A stretch of DNA of 64,000 nt, taken from NCBI GenBank assembly GCA_963565915.1, contig OY751491.1:3844001-3908000 (forward strand). Reading direction: 5' to 3'. The stretch comes from Entoloma clypeatum (lineage: Eukaryota > Basidiomycota > Agaricomycetes > Agaricales > Entolomataceae). The translations under genes were made by a program, and so were the position numbers. This document shows, in pieces, positions 40,667 through 50,658 of this stretch; within the stretch, counting starts at the first letter, position 1, and every line of letters starts with the position of its first letter. The notes below the pieces were generated by a model. That model did no database searches. It was given only the letters and a program-made list of their open reading frames with translations, and was not told the origin of the DNA.

Positions 40667-41879
40667 AATCCTCACAGCCTTATCAACAAAACTTCCCAAA
40701 AAAACACAAATGGAAACATATTCCATTTTATGTGCATCAGAGCTCAGCACGTCATACAGATTGTGTCATAACCATACAATTCACATTCAACTTATCCGAC
40801 AACTCCGACGATTCATCTGCTCTGACATCTGCTCTGACAACATTCTATTTATATTTGATTATACTTCTACTACATAACATCTCAACCATACTTACAAGTA
40901 GACATATGTTGTTCACTTTTCATTTGCTACTCTCCGTACTCCAAATGTTCCAATGGTCAACTCCGATATCTGCACATCACTTATAGTAATACTGATCATT
41001 CTAGTTCACTATAAATAGTGTACCAAACCTGTCGTAGAACCTCAGTTCAAATATCATACATTACACCTCATTCACATCTGCCTCTACTTGCCTTTGAGCA
41101 TTCTCTCCATCACCTCCGCTCATCCAACATCTGCCAATCTGAAATTGAGGACCACGTCAAAGAGTGGGGCGCAACATACAAGTTGAAGCCAGGTCCTTTC
41201 CGCCAGATGTCGCATCTGTCGCATCTGTCGCTGCTCCGCTCCAACTCATCCGACATTTTCTGACATTGAGAAACACGCTACATGACAGATTGGGTATATA
41301 TTTGCAAGATTTTTACACTTCAAGATACATTCAAGTAAGAATACAATGCAGCAAAAAACATGAAGATTGAAGATTCTGGATAAGGATGGGAATCATAATG
41401 ATGACCATAGTAGGTATGGCAAGTTTGCTTATAAGTTGAGATTTGGGCTGTTTCTTGCACCTGTCGTCTGACCTTTTCATTTCTCAGATGTACAGCTTCG
41501 GGGGTATCTTATTCAAAACAATACCATTTACTAAGTACATTCCCATTGTATCTAAGAGAACCGTCGAGCAGAGCATGTAGTGCAAGTCAAATATGTTTTT
41601 TTGCCACACACTTTATTGGTGTCACATGATGGTGGTTCAACTTTGCACGCACCAAAAATCGACAACATGTCCTTTCACCACAATACCTCTCTCTTCGTTC
41701 TTGCAAAAACCGCCCCTACCAATGCCCAGCAGTACCCTCACCCCTGCTAACCATATAGGGGACATCAGAAAGAGACAGGACAGATGTCACCAGCCACATC
41801 CCTCCATCCACCAGCTGGGGACACAAATTGAAAGCAAAGCTGAGACAGGGCAAGACAGATGGGATGATCCACCAGCCTC
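40667..41879. other. Non-coding sequence, no gene seen
   Basis: About 1.2 kb of moderately AT-rich sequence has frames of at most 85 codons. A microsatellite-like CGCATCTGT repeat is at about 41213-41230. No transposon terminus or domain is recognised. Confidence 0.5.
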
Positions 41880-42015
41880 CACTCATCGCCTCTCATGCCC
41901 AACGGCCATCCAACGTGCCCAACGGTCACACCCAACAGCCATCCCAATGTGTCCAACAGTGTCCCTCATGCCCCATGGCCGCCTCTCGTGCCCAACAGCC
42001 GTCCCTCATGCTGAA
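41880..42015 (-). repeat. TTGGGC-type minisatellite, inverted block
   Basis: Repeats of CCAACGGCC, GCCCAACAGCC and CTCATGCCCAA are the reverse complement of the minisatellite at 33440-33640 and 38590-39170. The block directly precedes the Gypsy-D LTR fragment. Confidence 0.7.
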
Positions 42016-42020
42016 CTACC

Positions 42021-42181
42021 TGTTATGATCGTATTTTCACTTTTCACCTTATCTTATCTTATCTTATCTATATTGTGTCGTACATGAGGACATCTTATCA
42101 TTATCATGCAGCAGGATGTGAAGGATCTGGAGTCGCGCAGCATGATGCTGCCTCAATGCAGCCTCATGGTATTTACATATA
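42021..42181 (+). repeat. Gypsy-D LTR, truncated by Tc1-like element
   Basis: It starts TGTTATGATCG with the TTATC tandem and the GCAGCATGATGCTGC palindrome of the family. It ends at a TA dinucleotide (42180-42181) where the Tc1-like inverted repeat begins. The remaining LTR half is not found. Confidence 0.8.
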
Positions 42182-42749
42182 CAGTGCCTCACAAAACTGA
42201 TTCAATGTTTGTTGCTTTTTGAATACCTTCAAGATAACTCTGCAAAGAATACCAATTGAATTGAACCTTTGGTATATAATTGAAAGCCCTACTTCAGGGC
42301 TTTCAGAATATAAAGGAATCATATGATTTAGATCAGAATCCATGGAGATATGATTAAATTAAATCAGCAACTCATTGAATCAGTTTTGTGAGTACCTATG
42401 GCAATTATCAGAATCAAATGCTTCACTGGTTGTATGGTAACCAGTTGTCATGACTTACTGATGGAACTTGAATAGGACCCTGATGGGTTGTCAAGAAAAG
42501 TTGTATAAGAAGAATCCAACCTCAACAGCCTCCATAATTAATCATGCGCCCTATCTCCTCTTCCCACAAGGAAAACATTCTTTCTCTGGCCTCCAATGGT
42601 CACTCCACTCATCATATTGCCTCTAACCTGGGTGTCAGCCAACCAACTGTCTCCAGAGTGCTTCAGAATCTTCTTCCTCATCGCAATCTCTCTTCTGGTG
42701 GTCGTCCATCCAAGCTTTCTCCCACCAACACACGAAACATACTTTTACA
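42182..42749 (+). mobile_element. Tc1/mariner-like element, 5' part
   Basis: It starts CAGTGCCTCACAAAACTGAT next to a TA target. An inverted copy of this terminus (ATTGAATCAGTTTTGTGAG) lies about 200 bp inside at 42374-42392, giving an IR/DR-like arrangement. A transposase frame opens at 42544. The 3' part is lost in the assembly gap. Confidence 0.82.
42544..42749 (+). pseudogene. Tc1-like transposase, N-terminal HTH domain
   Basis: About 68 codons before the gap encode a paired-type helix-turn-helix: SSSHKENILSLASNGHST, IASNLGVSQPTVSRVLQ, then a GGRPSKLSP linker with a GRPR-like hook. This is the DNA-binding half that recognises the element's inverted repeats. The catalytic DDE half should follow but the gap intervenes, and the frame that appears to continue on the far side belongs to a different (hAT) transposase. 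The ATG at 42544 is a natural start, 62 codons before the hook. Confidence 0.85.
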
Positions 42750-42949
42750 NNNNNNNNNNNNNNNNNNNNNNNNNNNNNNNNNNNNNNNNNNNNNNNNNNN
42801 NNNNNNNNNNNNNNNNNNNNNNNNNNNNNNNNNNNNNNNNNNNNNNNNNNNNNNNNNNNNNNNNNNNNNNNNNNNNNNNNNNNNNNNNNNNNNNNNNNNN
42901 NNNNNNNNNNNNNNNNNNNNNNNNNNNNNNNNNNNNNNNNNNNNNNNNN
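42750..42949. other. Assembly gap, 200 N
   Basis: Exactly 200 N lie between a Tc1-like transposase N-terminus and a hAT transposase interior. The true gap must be larger or the join chimeric, since both elements lose an end here. Confidence 0.99.
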
Positions 42950-45367
42950 CCAGTAAAACCCGCTATCCCTACCTCGCCATTACCGCACATTGGATGGCGC
43001 GGAAGGATCCCCTCAATGTTCTGGCAATGTGTAGCGGGCTCATCACCTTCCATCGGGTTCGCAGAAACCACAGCGGAGAGTGGCTGGCAAGAATTGCTCT
43101 CAATATCACAGATCGGGCCAAAGTCACCACTAGAGTAAGATCTATTCACTTCTTATCTTTTCAAATTTAACATTCTGCTTGAAGATGGGCCATTGGATGT
43201 TAGACAATGCATCCATGAATGACACCTTCATGCAGGGCCTTCAATCTGGCCTTGCATTGCATGGTATCTCCAGTTGGTTTGATGCCAAGGACAGGTGCAT
43301 CATGTGCTTCCCGCACGTCGTGGCCATTTGCACCGGACATATGGTTGATGCTGCGACCAGCACCAGCTATTCCGATGACTTCGATGACTATGCAGGAGAT
43401 GTTGGTTCCGGTGCCGGCGGACATGATGTGGTGGTCGTCTGCCGCAATACCATTTGTGGCATTCGATCATCAGGTCAACATATCGACACCTTTACCGACA
43501 CCATTAAACTTGGCAATGTGAGGGGGTGGTTTGTCATTGGGTCGCAAATCGTGTGGGTTCGCGAAGTCCAGCTCCTTCATGATGTGAGGACGAGGTGGGA
43601 CTCTGTCCACACAATGACCAAAAGGTTCCTTGAATTGCGACCCATAAGTTGGTGATTTGATCATGGGAACTCCTGGCTCACCAGAAGCATAGCCCCTCAA
43701 TTATTTTGTTTCAGTAACAAATGAGTTAATGCACCTGAAAATGACGCGTGCAGAGTGGAGCCGACTTGAGGACATTAATGCCATGTTGGCGGTACGTCCC
43801 ACTTTTCTCTCTTACTTTCCATCTCTAATTTATCGATCCAGTTGCCTCATGTAGTCCAAGAAAGGCTATGCGCAGAGAAAACTCCCACTCTTGGAAATGT
43901 CGTCCCAGAATTTGAGCTATTCATGACTTTGCTAGATGACCTCGGAGACCAGAATGCACAACTCAAGCCGATTACCGATGTGGGGCTTGAATGGGCGAAG
44001 AAATATTATTCACATATGGATAATTCGCGGGCCTATGCAGTAGCGATGTGTGAGTTATTTCATTTTTACCTTAGTGTAATACTAAAATTACTCAGTCATT
44101 AACCCTGCATTACGCTTCTCCTGGATCAAAAAGCATTGGAAGATTCTTATGTCATTAAAACAGCGGCGTTGCTCAAAAAAATGGTATATGCGATCAATTA
44201 GACTATTCTAAGTTCTAATTGAATTTAACAGATGACCGATTATCGTGCCCGCTACCCTGGTATCACCACCCCACTGTCGACGGTCGTGCCACGGCCTTCA
44301 ACCAACGAAGACCAGATTTACCAGGTGGCAGCAAAGTACAAACTCATCAACATGATGGACCTGGATACCCCCTTGTTATGGATTCGCTATCCATGGCATT
44401 GATCGCTCAGACAAGATACAAGACATAGAGGCCTTATCTGATTAATGGCCAGTTTCATCTTATCTATTGGTTTCATGCTTACTATTCACTTTTACATCAT
44501 TCGGGCCCCGGCCTCCACTTACTCACTACAGTATGGTCATCGTTACCATATCTAGATGGTTACTCTCACACATCCTTGACATCGTGTTACTTATTGGACT
44601 ATACTTAGATACTCTGACTCACGCCACAGCAGTTACCATAGACACCTACTCCGGGTCCGCTTCTGGAGTCAGACCGGAACTGCTCTAGAGTCATCTAGAT
44701 GACTCGACCTTCTAGTATATATAGGGTACATACATTGCATGTATTCCCCAGATCTAGCAATCACCTTGGTATCCGCCTTTGCTACTTAAGCCTCTCTGCC
44801 TAAGCATCACATGGGTTCGTCAACCATAACACCCCTTGCGAGAGATCCAGGGTTCGAAGACGGTTGACGAAGAGTTTGCAGCATATACGAGAGTATTATC
44901 ACCTCGTGGCACGAGCATGATCGGATTTTGGAATGTAAGTAGTCATTTCGCGAGTCAAGTGCTGATGCCACGATGCTAACGAGAATTCTTTGCAGGTGTC
45001 AGGCAATCAAGAAGAGTTCTCTACGATTTATCGAATTGCCCTGGACTATTTGCCCATTCAGGCATCTGCTGTTCCTTGCGAACGCGTTTTTTCTTCAGCC
45101 AGCGAGACCAACACCAAGCGCCGAAATAGGATTAATCCGAACTTGTTCGAGGCCCTTCAAATCATGATGTTCGCTATTCGGCGTGAATGGTTGGACTTTA
45201 CGGAGGGTATTCTAACACCTATGCAAGATATGATTGATCCTGCAGATGATGCCGATGACGATGTTGATCTCTTGAATACTTTATTGTCTGCAGATGCCAA
45301 TTTGGGTGAAGACGCATTTAATCAAGTACTAGGTGCTATTTGCCCTGATTTGGGTGACACGGAGTAG
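42950..45367 (+). pseudogene. hAT transposase, spliced, broken by a solo LTR
   Basis: Deduced exons are 42950-43134, 43185-43647, 43715-43791, 43842-44049, 44096-44183, 44232-44934 and 44996-45367, with introns of 46-67 bp that all begin GT and end AG and restore one frame. The protein contains the RNase H-like catalytic interior (YLAITAHWM, HRVRRNHSGEWLA, WMLDNASMNDTF with a catalytic aspartate, CFPHVV), VRTRWDSVHTM, INPALRFSWIKKHW and the C-terminal dimerisation domain (LDYLPIQASAVPCERVFSSA, RRNRINPNLFEALQ). The last exon but one is interrupted by a 458-bp solo LTR at 44374-44831. Without it the frame is open throughout. The N-terminal BED zinc finger would lie in the gap. The element was probably active before the LTR insertion. 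Confidence 0.88.
44374..44831 (+). repeat. LTR-F solo LTR, copy 1 (458 bp)
   Basis: It starts TGTTATGGATTCGC and ends CAACCATAACA, with an 8-bp inverted terminus. The target duplication CCCCT is perfect (44369-44373 and 44832-44836). A TATATATAGGG box near 44718 supports plus orientation. It sits in a hAT exon. No internal LTR-F sequence is present in the window. Confidence 0.94.
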
Positions 45368-45602
45368 ACGGGCAGTAGACGACATGCTGTATATATTTGC
45401 ATAATCCCATATATATATGTTTATTTTTTTATTATCTATTATTTTGATGTCTCATCACGAAGCCGGCTTGAGCCGGCTTTGAAGCCGCTCCAGAGCTGGA
45501 GAAAGCTGAAGACATAGCTTGGCTCAGCTTGGTGAGCCAATCACCCGGCTTGATGCAGCTCGGCTAGCCAAATACCCGGCTAGCCAAGTCGCGGCAACAC
45601 TA
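45368..45602 (+). repeat. hAT 3' subterminal region and terminus
   Basis: It follows the transposase stop. It has an AT-rich stretch, then many GAGCCGGCTT, CCGGCTTG and GGCTAGCC motifs in both orientations, typical of hAT transposase-binding sites, ending with the terminal inverted repeat CAACACTA at 45595-45602. Confidence 0.7.
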
Positions 45603-45858
45603 ATTTCGGGTAGGTGGGTACTCCGGCGGTGGTGATGTCTCTGTACCAAGACTCCTTCCATGGCCCGGCGGTTCCTCCTTTCATGTATGAGACCATGAAG
45701 AGGATTTTCTTTTTGTCGGAGTTGTAGATGTCATCATTCATTTCCAAGTATAAGTTCGTGTCGAACAAAAATTCTGACAGTTTTCTTCTGTCTCCATTGA
45801 AGATCGCCGGCAGGCTGATCTTGATCTCCTTGTCTGGGGTTCTTGCCTGAGAAGTCAT
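45603..45858 (-). pseudogene. Chromo-E copy 2 Gag fragment
   Basis: Start at 45858 (MTSQARTP). It is homologous to residues 1-85 of the Gag at 30284-31186 (EIKISLPAIFNGDRRKLSEF, GTAGPWKESWYRD) and ends at the hAT insertion after the TYPK motif. Upstream, the in-frame extension (45860-46125) carries a TGA near 45940, where copy 1 has CGA. No zinc knuckle remains. Confidence 0.88.
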
Positions 45859-46158
45859 TTCTACAGGTGCTGGTTTAACTGGGGTGTCTGGGGTCTTTGG
45901 TCTGGGTGCAGCAACAGCAACAGCTGGCAGCGGTGGGATTCATCTCAGGGAGAGGTAGGAGGGTGATATGGGGTTGACTGGTACGAAAGAGGAGGTTACT
46001 CTTCTGTATGGTGTCGGTGGTTGTTGTGGTGTGATGGGTGCGTCAATGAACTCCTGTTCGTCTTCTGAGTTGGACGAGACTCCAAAGGTTGATCGTCGGG
46101 GAGGAATCTTTGCGTCTAAAACCACGGTGGGTTGACGACGTAGATCAGCTTGACCTTT

Positions 46159-46712
46159 TGTTACGGCGATAGCCTACAATTGGTACAATGTTCTAGTCAC
46201 GTGGGTTCGTACTGTTTCCACACAAGTCCCTCAGTAGGACGACTTGTTCAAGATCAGCGAGTTCCTCAGAAGGACGACTCAGTTTGGGGTCTGGCAGAGC
46301 TAAGTCCTCGCAAGGCACTTAGTTGGAGAGTGTTCGAAGAATAGACAAGTAAGTGTTGTATGCCTAGGTCAAGCTAAGGACCTCTACTCTAAGGTTACAG
46401 GTCTTATATATGTTATCCTATGGCTATAAATAAGTATGTGCTGCAAAGGAGCTAAATAGGCCATTGGTTAGATAGATGTTTCAAGGAGGCGGTGGCATAG
46501 GAATCAGAGATAAGGCCTCAAGGCCATGAGTCAGAGATAACAAGTGAAAATGTATCTAAAAGGGGAATTGTCCAAGTCAATGTGAGTCATAGCGCTGATA
46601 GGGGGGACATGTGTCCCAGGGTCGTCGGAGTTAAGTGAAACGGGGTTTGATAAGGATTGAGGGTCGAGGGGTTGTGTGAAGGCGCATAGGAAGAGGGTGA
46701 AAAAGTGTAACA
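46159..46712 (-). repeat. Chromo-E copy 2 5' LTR (554 bp)
   Basis: On the plus strand it runs from TGTTACGGCG to AGTGTAACA. It aligns along its whole length with the LTRs at 25102 and 31481 but is more diverged, including a changed stretch at 46178-46200. Confidence 0.92.
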
Positions 46713-47206
46713 ATAGCATCTCGATCTTTGGACTGTGGTAAGGGACCCACGAAATCAATGCCGATCACCTCCCAGGGTTGGGTAGGCATGGGCAACGGAT
46801 GCAATAATCCGTATGGTTTCTGATTGCTCGGTTTGGTCTGCTTGCACACAATACATGATTCACAAAAGGCCCGAACATCGGCAGTCATTTCTTTCCACCA
46901 TACTTGATCCTGCAGATAGATCAAGGTCTTATTAGCTCCGAGGTGAGCCAATAAGGTATGTGCTTCAGAAATAACTATCTCTCGAATGCTTCAAGTACCA
47001 ACTTTGATTTTCGGGATGCAAAGGACCTTAAGTCCTTCATTGAGCTTTAGGTAAATTAGCCCATCATTAGTTACTTTGAAGTTTCGAAAGTTGCGGGGTT
47101 TGTCAACAATGTTGACAAAAAACCGGTCTTCATTATACCTGCTTTTGATCTCATTAAGTCGATCTATTGGTTCCTGCCCTCCATTCATAAGCTCATGCAA
47201 TGGAAG
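46713..47206 (-). pseudogene. Gypsy-C integrase zinc finger and upstream linker
   Basis: The upstream part encodes LNEIKSRYNEDRFFVNIVD and NDGLIYLKLNEG, followed by a TGA near 46991-46993. The same frame then gives the integrase H2C2 finger (AHLGANKTLIYLQDQVWW, then CESCIVCKQTK) and the start of the core (WEVIGIDFVGPLP, with the first catalytic aspartate). It is cut at 46712 by Chromo-E copy 2 after DRDAI. The catalytic second and third acidic residues are missing from the window. Confidence 0.85.
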
Positions 47207-47664
47207 TGTTATGGATTCGCTATCCATGGCATTGATCGCTCGGACAAGATACAAGACATAGAGGCCTTATCTGATTAATGGCCAGTTTCATCTTATCTAT
47301 TGGTTTCATGCTTACTATTCACTTTTACATCATTCGGACCCCGGCCTCCGCTTACTCACTACAGTATGGTCATCGTTATCATATCTAGATGGTTACTCTC
47401 ACACATCCTTGACATCGTGTTACTTATTGGACTATACTTAGATACTCTGACTCACGCCGCAGCAGTTACCATAGACACCTACTCCGGGTCCGCTTCTGGA
47501 GTCAGACCGGAACCACTCTAGAGTCATCTAGATGACTCGACCTTCTAGTATATATAGGGTACATACATTGCATGTATTCCCCAGATCTAGCAATCACCTT
47601 GGTATCCGCCTTTGCTACTTAAGCCTCTCTGCCTAAGCATTGCATGGGTTTGTCAACCATAACA
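47207..47664 (+). repeat. LTR-F solo LTR, copy 2 (458 bp)
   Basis: It has the same length and ends as 44374-44831, with about nine substitutions, mostly transitions. The target duplication GGAAG is perfect (47202-47206 and 47665-47669). It interrupts Gypsy-C between RNase H and integrase. Confidence 0.94.
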
Positions 47665-48580
47665 GGAAGTGGATCCAAATTTTGAGTATCAACTACATTA
47701 GTAGTAGTAACCAATTGTTGAAGGTCTCGGGTCCTTTCAGCAATGATAGAATCTTGTTCGTGCTCGAGGCTTGGCACTTGAGTCGACTGAGTAACCATAG
47801 TTACCGGCATTTCCTTATTTGGATTGTTTGTTGATTCTGGTCCACGCACTGGGATCCTTATCACCAGCTGTTGTGGTTTGTCAGAGGTAAGTGGTCCACC
47901 ACTCTCGCCCTCCTTTCGTTGCTGAGGACCCTTCAGCACGAAACCTCTGGCCGACCTAGCAGCAAACTCAGCAGCCGTCTCGGGATGACCCATCTCTGCT
48001 GGCAAGGCTGCCTTACCGCACCGCCTTTTCGATGGCGCATTCCCGCCACTAGATGAAGCAATGGCAGGCCCACCAGACTCAAAACGATCCGCTGACAACG
48101 GCTCATTCCCGCCCACCAGCTCCCAGTCATCTGACAAAGTGATGGATGATTCAAAATCAGTTGAGGTGGTCGAATCAAGTTCGATTGCAAACGATGCCGT
48201 CTCACCCTCCAAACCGACAAGGACTGGCATGGAGATGGAAAAGGAGTCGAGGGCATCATTGTCTACCACGTCGTGGTACGTGTATTCACTTCTAGCACGC
48301 ACCGTTCCAGGCTCATCATTCGAGTACAGATGTGATAAGGTGTCAGACAGGATGTTCTCAGCACCTGGTACATAAATTACCTCAAAATCGAACTCAGATA
48401 TTTTTTCTAACCAACGGGCTTGACGCCCCGACAGATTCTTTTGATTCAAGATGTGAATCAGACCCTTGTGGTCTGTGTACCAATGAAAATGAACACCTAG
48501 CAAGATGTCCCTGTGCCGTAGCATTGTCTCAACTCCTGCTAACATCTCTATCTCATGAACAGGATAATTTTGTTGCGCTA
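47665..48580 (-). pseudogene. Gypsy-C RNase H end and long linker
   Basis: The sequence starts inside RNase H (AQQNYPVHEIEMLAGVE) and reads HFHWYTDHKGLIHILNQKNL and EISEF/YVPGAENILSDTLSHLYS, the usual end of the gypsy RNase H. A long, poorly conserved linker of about 220 residues follows, acidic and serine-rich (for example SFAIELDSTTSTDFESSI, then a KRRCGKAALP segment), before the integrase finger. In the DTLSHLYS motif, the usual DxLSR arginine is histidine. The linker is open, with no stops. It ends at the LTR-F insertion. Confidence 0.85.
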
Positions 48581-48629
48581 ACACTTCATTGTTGAAAGTC
48601 GGAGTTGGCTCCAGTAGTGAGTCTAAGCC

Positions 48630-49535
48630 AGCAAGCTTCCAGCTACGAGATTTCCAGAGGTTGGGCACGTCAAAGCCCTAACACAGTGGCCATACTCCGA
48701 AGTGGAAAATGCCTGTAGAGCCCTTAAAAAATATCCTGCGCGACCATAGAGATGAAGTCTGAAGATGCAGAAATGTGGAGGTCCGAAAAAATGCGGAACT
48801 CCGCAGCAGCGGAGGTTTAGGTGGAAGCTTTGTCAGAACCATCACAAAGCGGAGGGAGTTGTAGTAGGGGCGGGTTCATGGCATTAATACTTGGCACCCA
48901 AGTTCGGAGTTGTTCCCCACCATGAATCCGACAGCACGTCGCCACGAGATTCCCAAAGGTTGGGCACACCAAGGCCCTAACAGAATGGCAATATTTCAGA
49001 AGCGGAGAATGTAGCCGGATACCAGTGGAGTAAAAATCGGAGGATCAGAGCAAGCGGAGCGGATTCGGAGAGGGGGGTTGTGAGGCAAACGAGCATGGTA
49101 TGTCGTGATGGAAAAGCAGAGGAGCGGAGGATGTGGGTCAGAGAATGGAGATACCGTGTTGTTGGAACTCTTGCTTGAGCATAGCCAGGAGGCCCATGCC
49201 ATCCATCTTTATGCGCAATGCAGAATCACCAGTAACGGAGGGAAGCGGAGGGAGAAAAGAAGTGTCGGAAAATGGAGAAATCGGAGAGAAGAGTGAGGAA
49301 GATGATCGACCTAGGGTCTGTCGGAGGCGTTTGTTGGAGTCCAACTCCTCACCGTCACTGCGAGCCAGACCAAAATCAAAATCAGACAGAGATTCCTCCG
49401 AAAGGCGGAGAGAAGAAAAAGAGAGGGGGTTGCTGAAGCGAATAATCTTTGGAGGCGTGTCGGAGTCCCACTCCAATTTGCCAACTCCGGATTTCCACCA
49501 TCAGGCCCAGTCCCAGGGTGGTGAGAGTTTTCTAC
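48630..49535 (-). other. Possible remnant coding stretch in G insertion
   Basis: On the minus strand a 112-codon frame (49476-49138) gives a serine- and leucine-rich peptide with SEESLSDFDFGLARSDGEEL. Neighbouring sequence contains several stops. I do not recognise it. Two segments around GGTTGGGCACRYCAARGCCC (about 48660 and 48957) repeat with about 295-bp spacing. Confidence 0.35.
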
Positions 49536-50658
49536 TGTAAGGGCAACCTTACAATCCAACAACTCCGAAGTGCTCCGAAGCGACTCCAACGTCGGACGAC
49601 TTGCAAGGGAGATCCAAAGGTTAGATTAAAGACTACTAAACAACAATATATCGTACCTTGCAAGGGAGATCCAAAGAGAAAACTCTAAGGAATCCCCTGC
49701 AACCGAAGCAGATATATAGAAAAAGGGAATTGGAAATGGAAGCGGAACGGCAACGAGGATATATGAAATAGTAGGAATATTTGAAATAAGATATCCACTC
49801 CGAAAAGCGGAGCGGATCGGAGGACATCGGAGATGGGGGTTGAAGAGATAGATATATAAGTGATGTATTGTACCGTGCATGGACTTGAAGTAATAAGGTC
49901 ATGTCGAAAGACCGAAGGGCGGAGAACAGGCCATCGGAATATCGGAGATACGTCGGAGGTGTTTGGAAAGGAAAAGGAAAATGTAAAGTATAGTAAGTGT
50001 AAGTAATAAATGCACCACATCTAGAAGTCCGATAACTGGAGGGTTGGAGGTATGTTGGGAATTGTCGGAGATCATCGTAAATCGTCGGAGGTGGTGGAAA
50101 GAGAATGCGAAAGGGAGAAGAAAGGAGAAGGGAAGGGATATTGCCTGTATCGCTGGGCATGGAGAAATGCGGAGCTCCGATGGAGAAACGACAGTGTCAA
50201 GTGTGCAGGAAGTGCGGAGCTATGTCGGAAAAGTGCGGAGCTATATCGGAGGAGTGCGGAGCTCCGATGGAGGTACCAGGATATAGGAATACGGAGGGTA
50301 AGATGGACCTTGGTGTTAGTGAAACCAATGAAAGCGATGTTGCCCTTACGGTAAGATGGATGGAAATCCATCAGAGGGAACTATCCTGAACAAGGCTTCA
50401 GAACATTGGAACCCAGTGGGGGTGGATGGAGGAGAGTCGGAACAGGTGGAGAGATTTCGGAGTAGATCGGAGCAGCATCGGAGCAGCATCAGAGCAGCAT
50501 CAGAGGTTATAGGAGGGTGATGGAGTTGCGAGAGCAGTCAACAAAAAGGAGGATTGTCTTGACATTGTATGGGCAGAGTCGAGGAACAGAAAGAAACAAG
50601 GATAGAAGGAATGACTTCCTTGCTAAGGTCTCTAATCCTCTAGGGGCTTGCCCTTACA
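49536..50658 (-). repeat. G-repeat unit with TGTAAGGGCAA termini (1123 bp)
   Basis: The ends are TGTAAGGGCAA at 49536 and TTGCCCTTACA at 50658. TG...CA ends would fit a long LTR, and inverted termini would also fit a DNA element. The left end forms a small hairpin (TGTAAGG, 4-nt loop, CCTTACA). The flanks TCTAC and GTCCC do not match, so no target duplication surrounds this unit alone. A diverged relative is at 17993. Confidence 0.6.

Larger units (their letters stand above)
42950..45602 (+). mobile_element. hAT transposon, left end in gap
   Basis: This plus-strand hAT element contains a spliced transposase and a 3' end with repeated CCGGCT/AGCCGG subterminal motifs (45460-45590). The right terminus reads CGCGGCAACACTA, that is TAGTGTTGCCGCG from outside. 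The next 8 bases, ATTTCGGG (45603-45610), are Chromo-E gag sequence and would be one copy of the 8-bp target duplication. The left copy lies beyond the gap. Confidence 0.88.
45603..46712 (-). mobile_element. Chromo-E copy 2, 5' fragment
   Basis: This minus-strand fragment has a 5' LTR at 46159-46712 (554 bp), a leader with the open Gag N-terminal extension, and the first 85 codons of gag. It is cut by the hAT insertion at 45602. Its LTR outer edge at 46713 abuts Gypsy-C integrase sequence, so this copy had inserted into Gypsy-C. The sequence is clearly older than the complete copy, with many C/T differences. Confidence 0.9.
48579..50658 (-). mobile_element. G-repeat insertion in Gypsy-C RNase H
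   Basis: About 2.08 kb of CGGAG/CTCCG-rich, mostly non-coding sequence interrupts Gypsy-C. Gypsy-C sequence of about 73 bp (GTCCCTGTG to TTTTGTTG-GC) is present on both sides, at 48507-48579 and 50659-50731. Within the insert, 49536-50658 has an 11-bp terminal inverted repeat. 48580-49535 carries an imperfect duplication (48646-48720 against 48940-49015). No transposase or RT is seen. It could be a non-autonomous element or an LTR with a captured internal part. Confidence 0.65.

Noticed and set aside
42544..43170. A 208-codon fusion protein crossing the N run
   Set aside because: The frame includes 200 unknown bases; the two sides belong to Tc1-like and hAT transposases.
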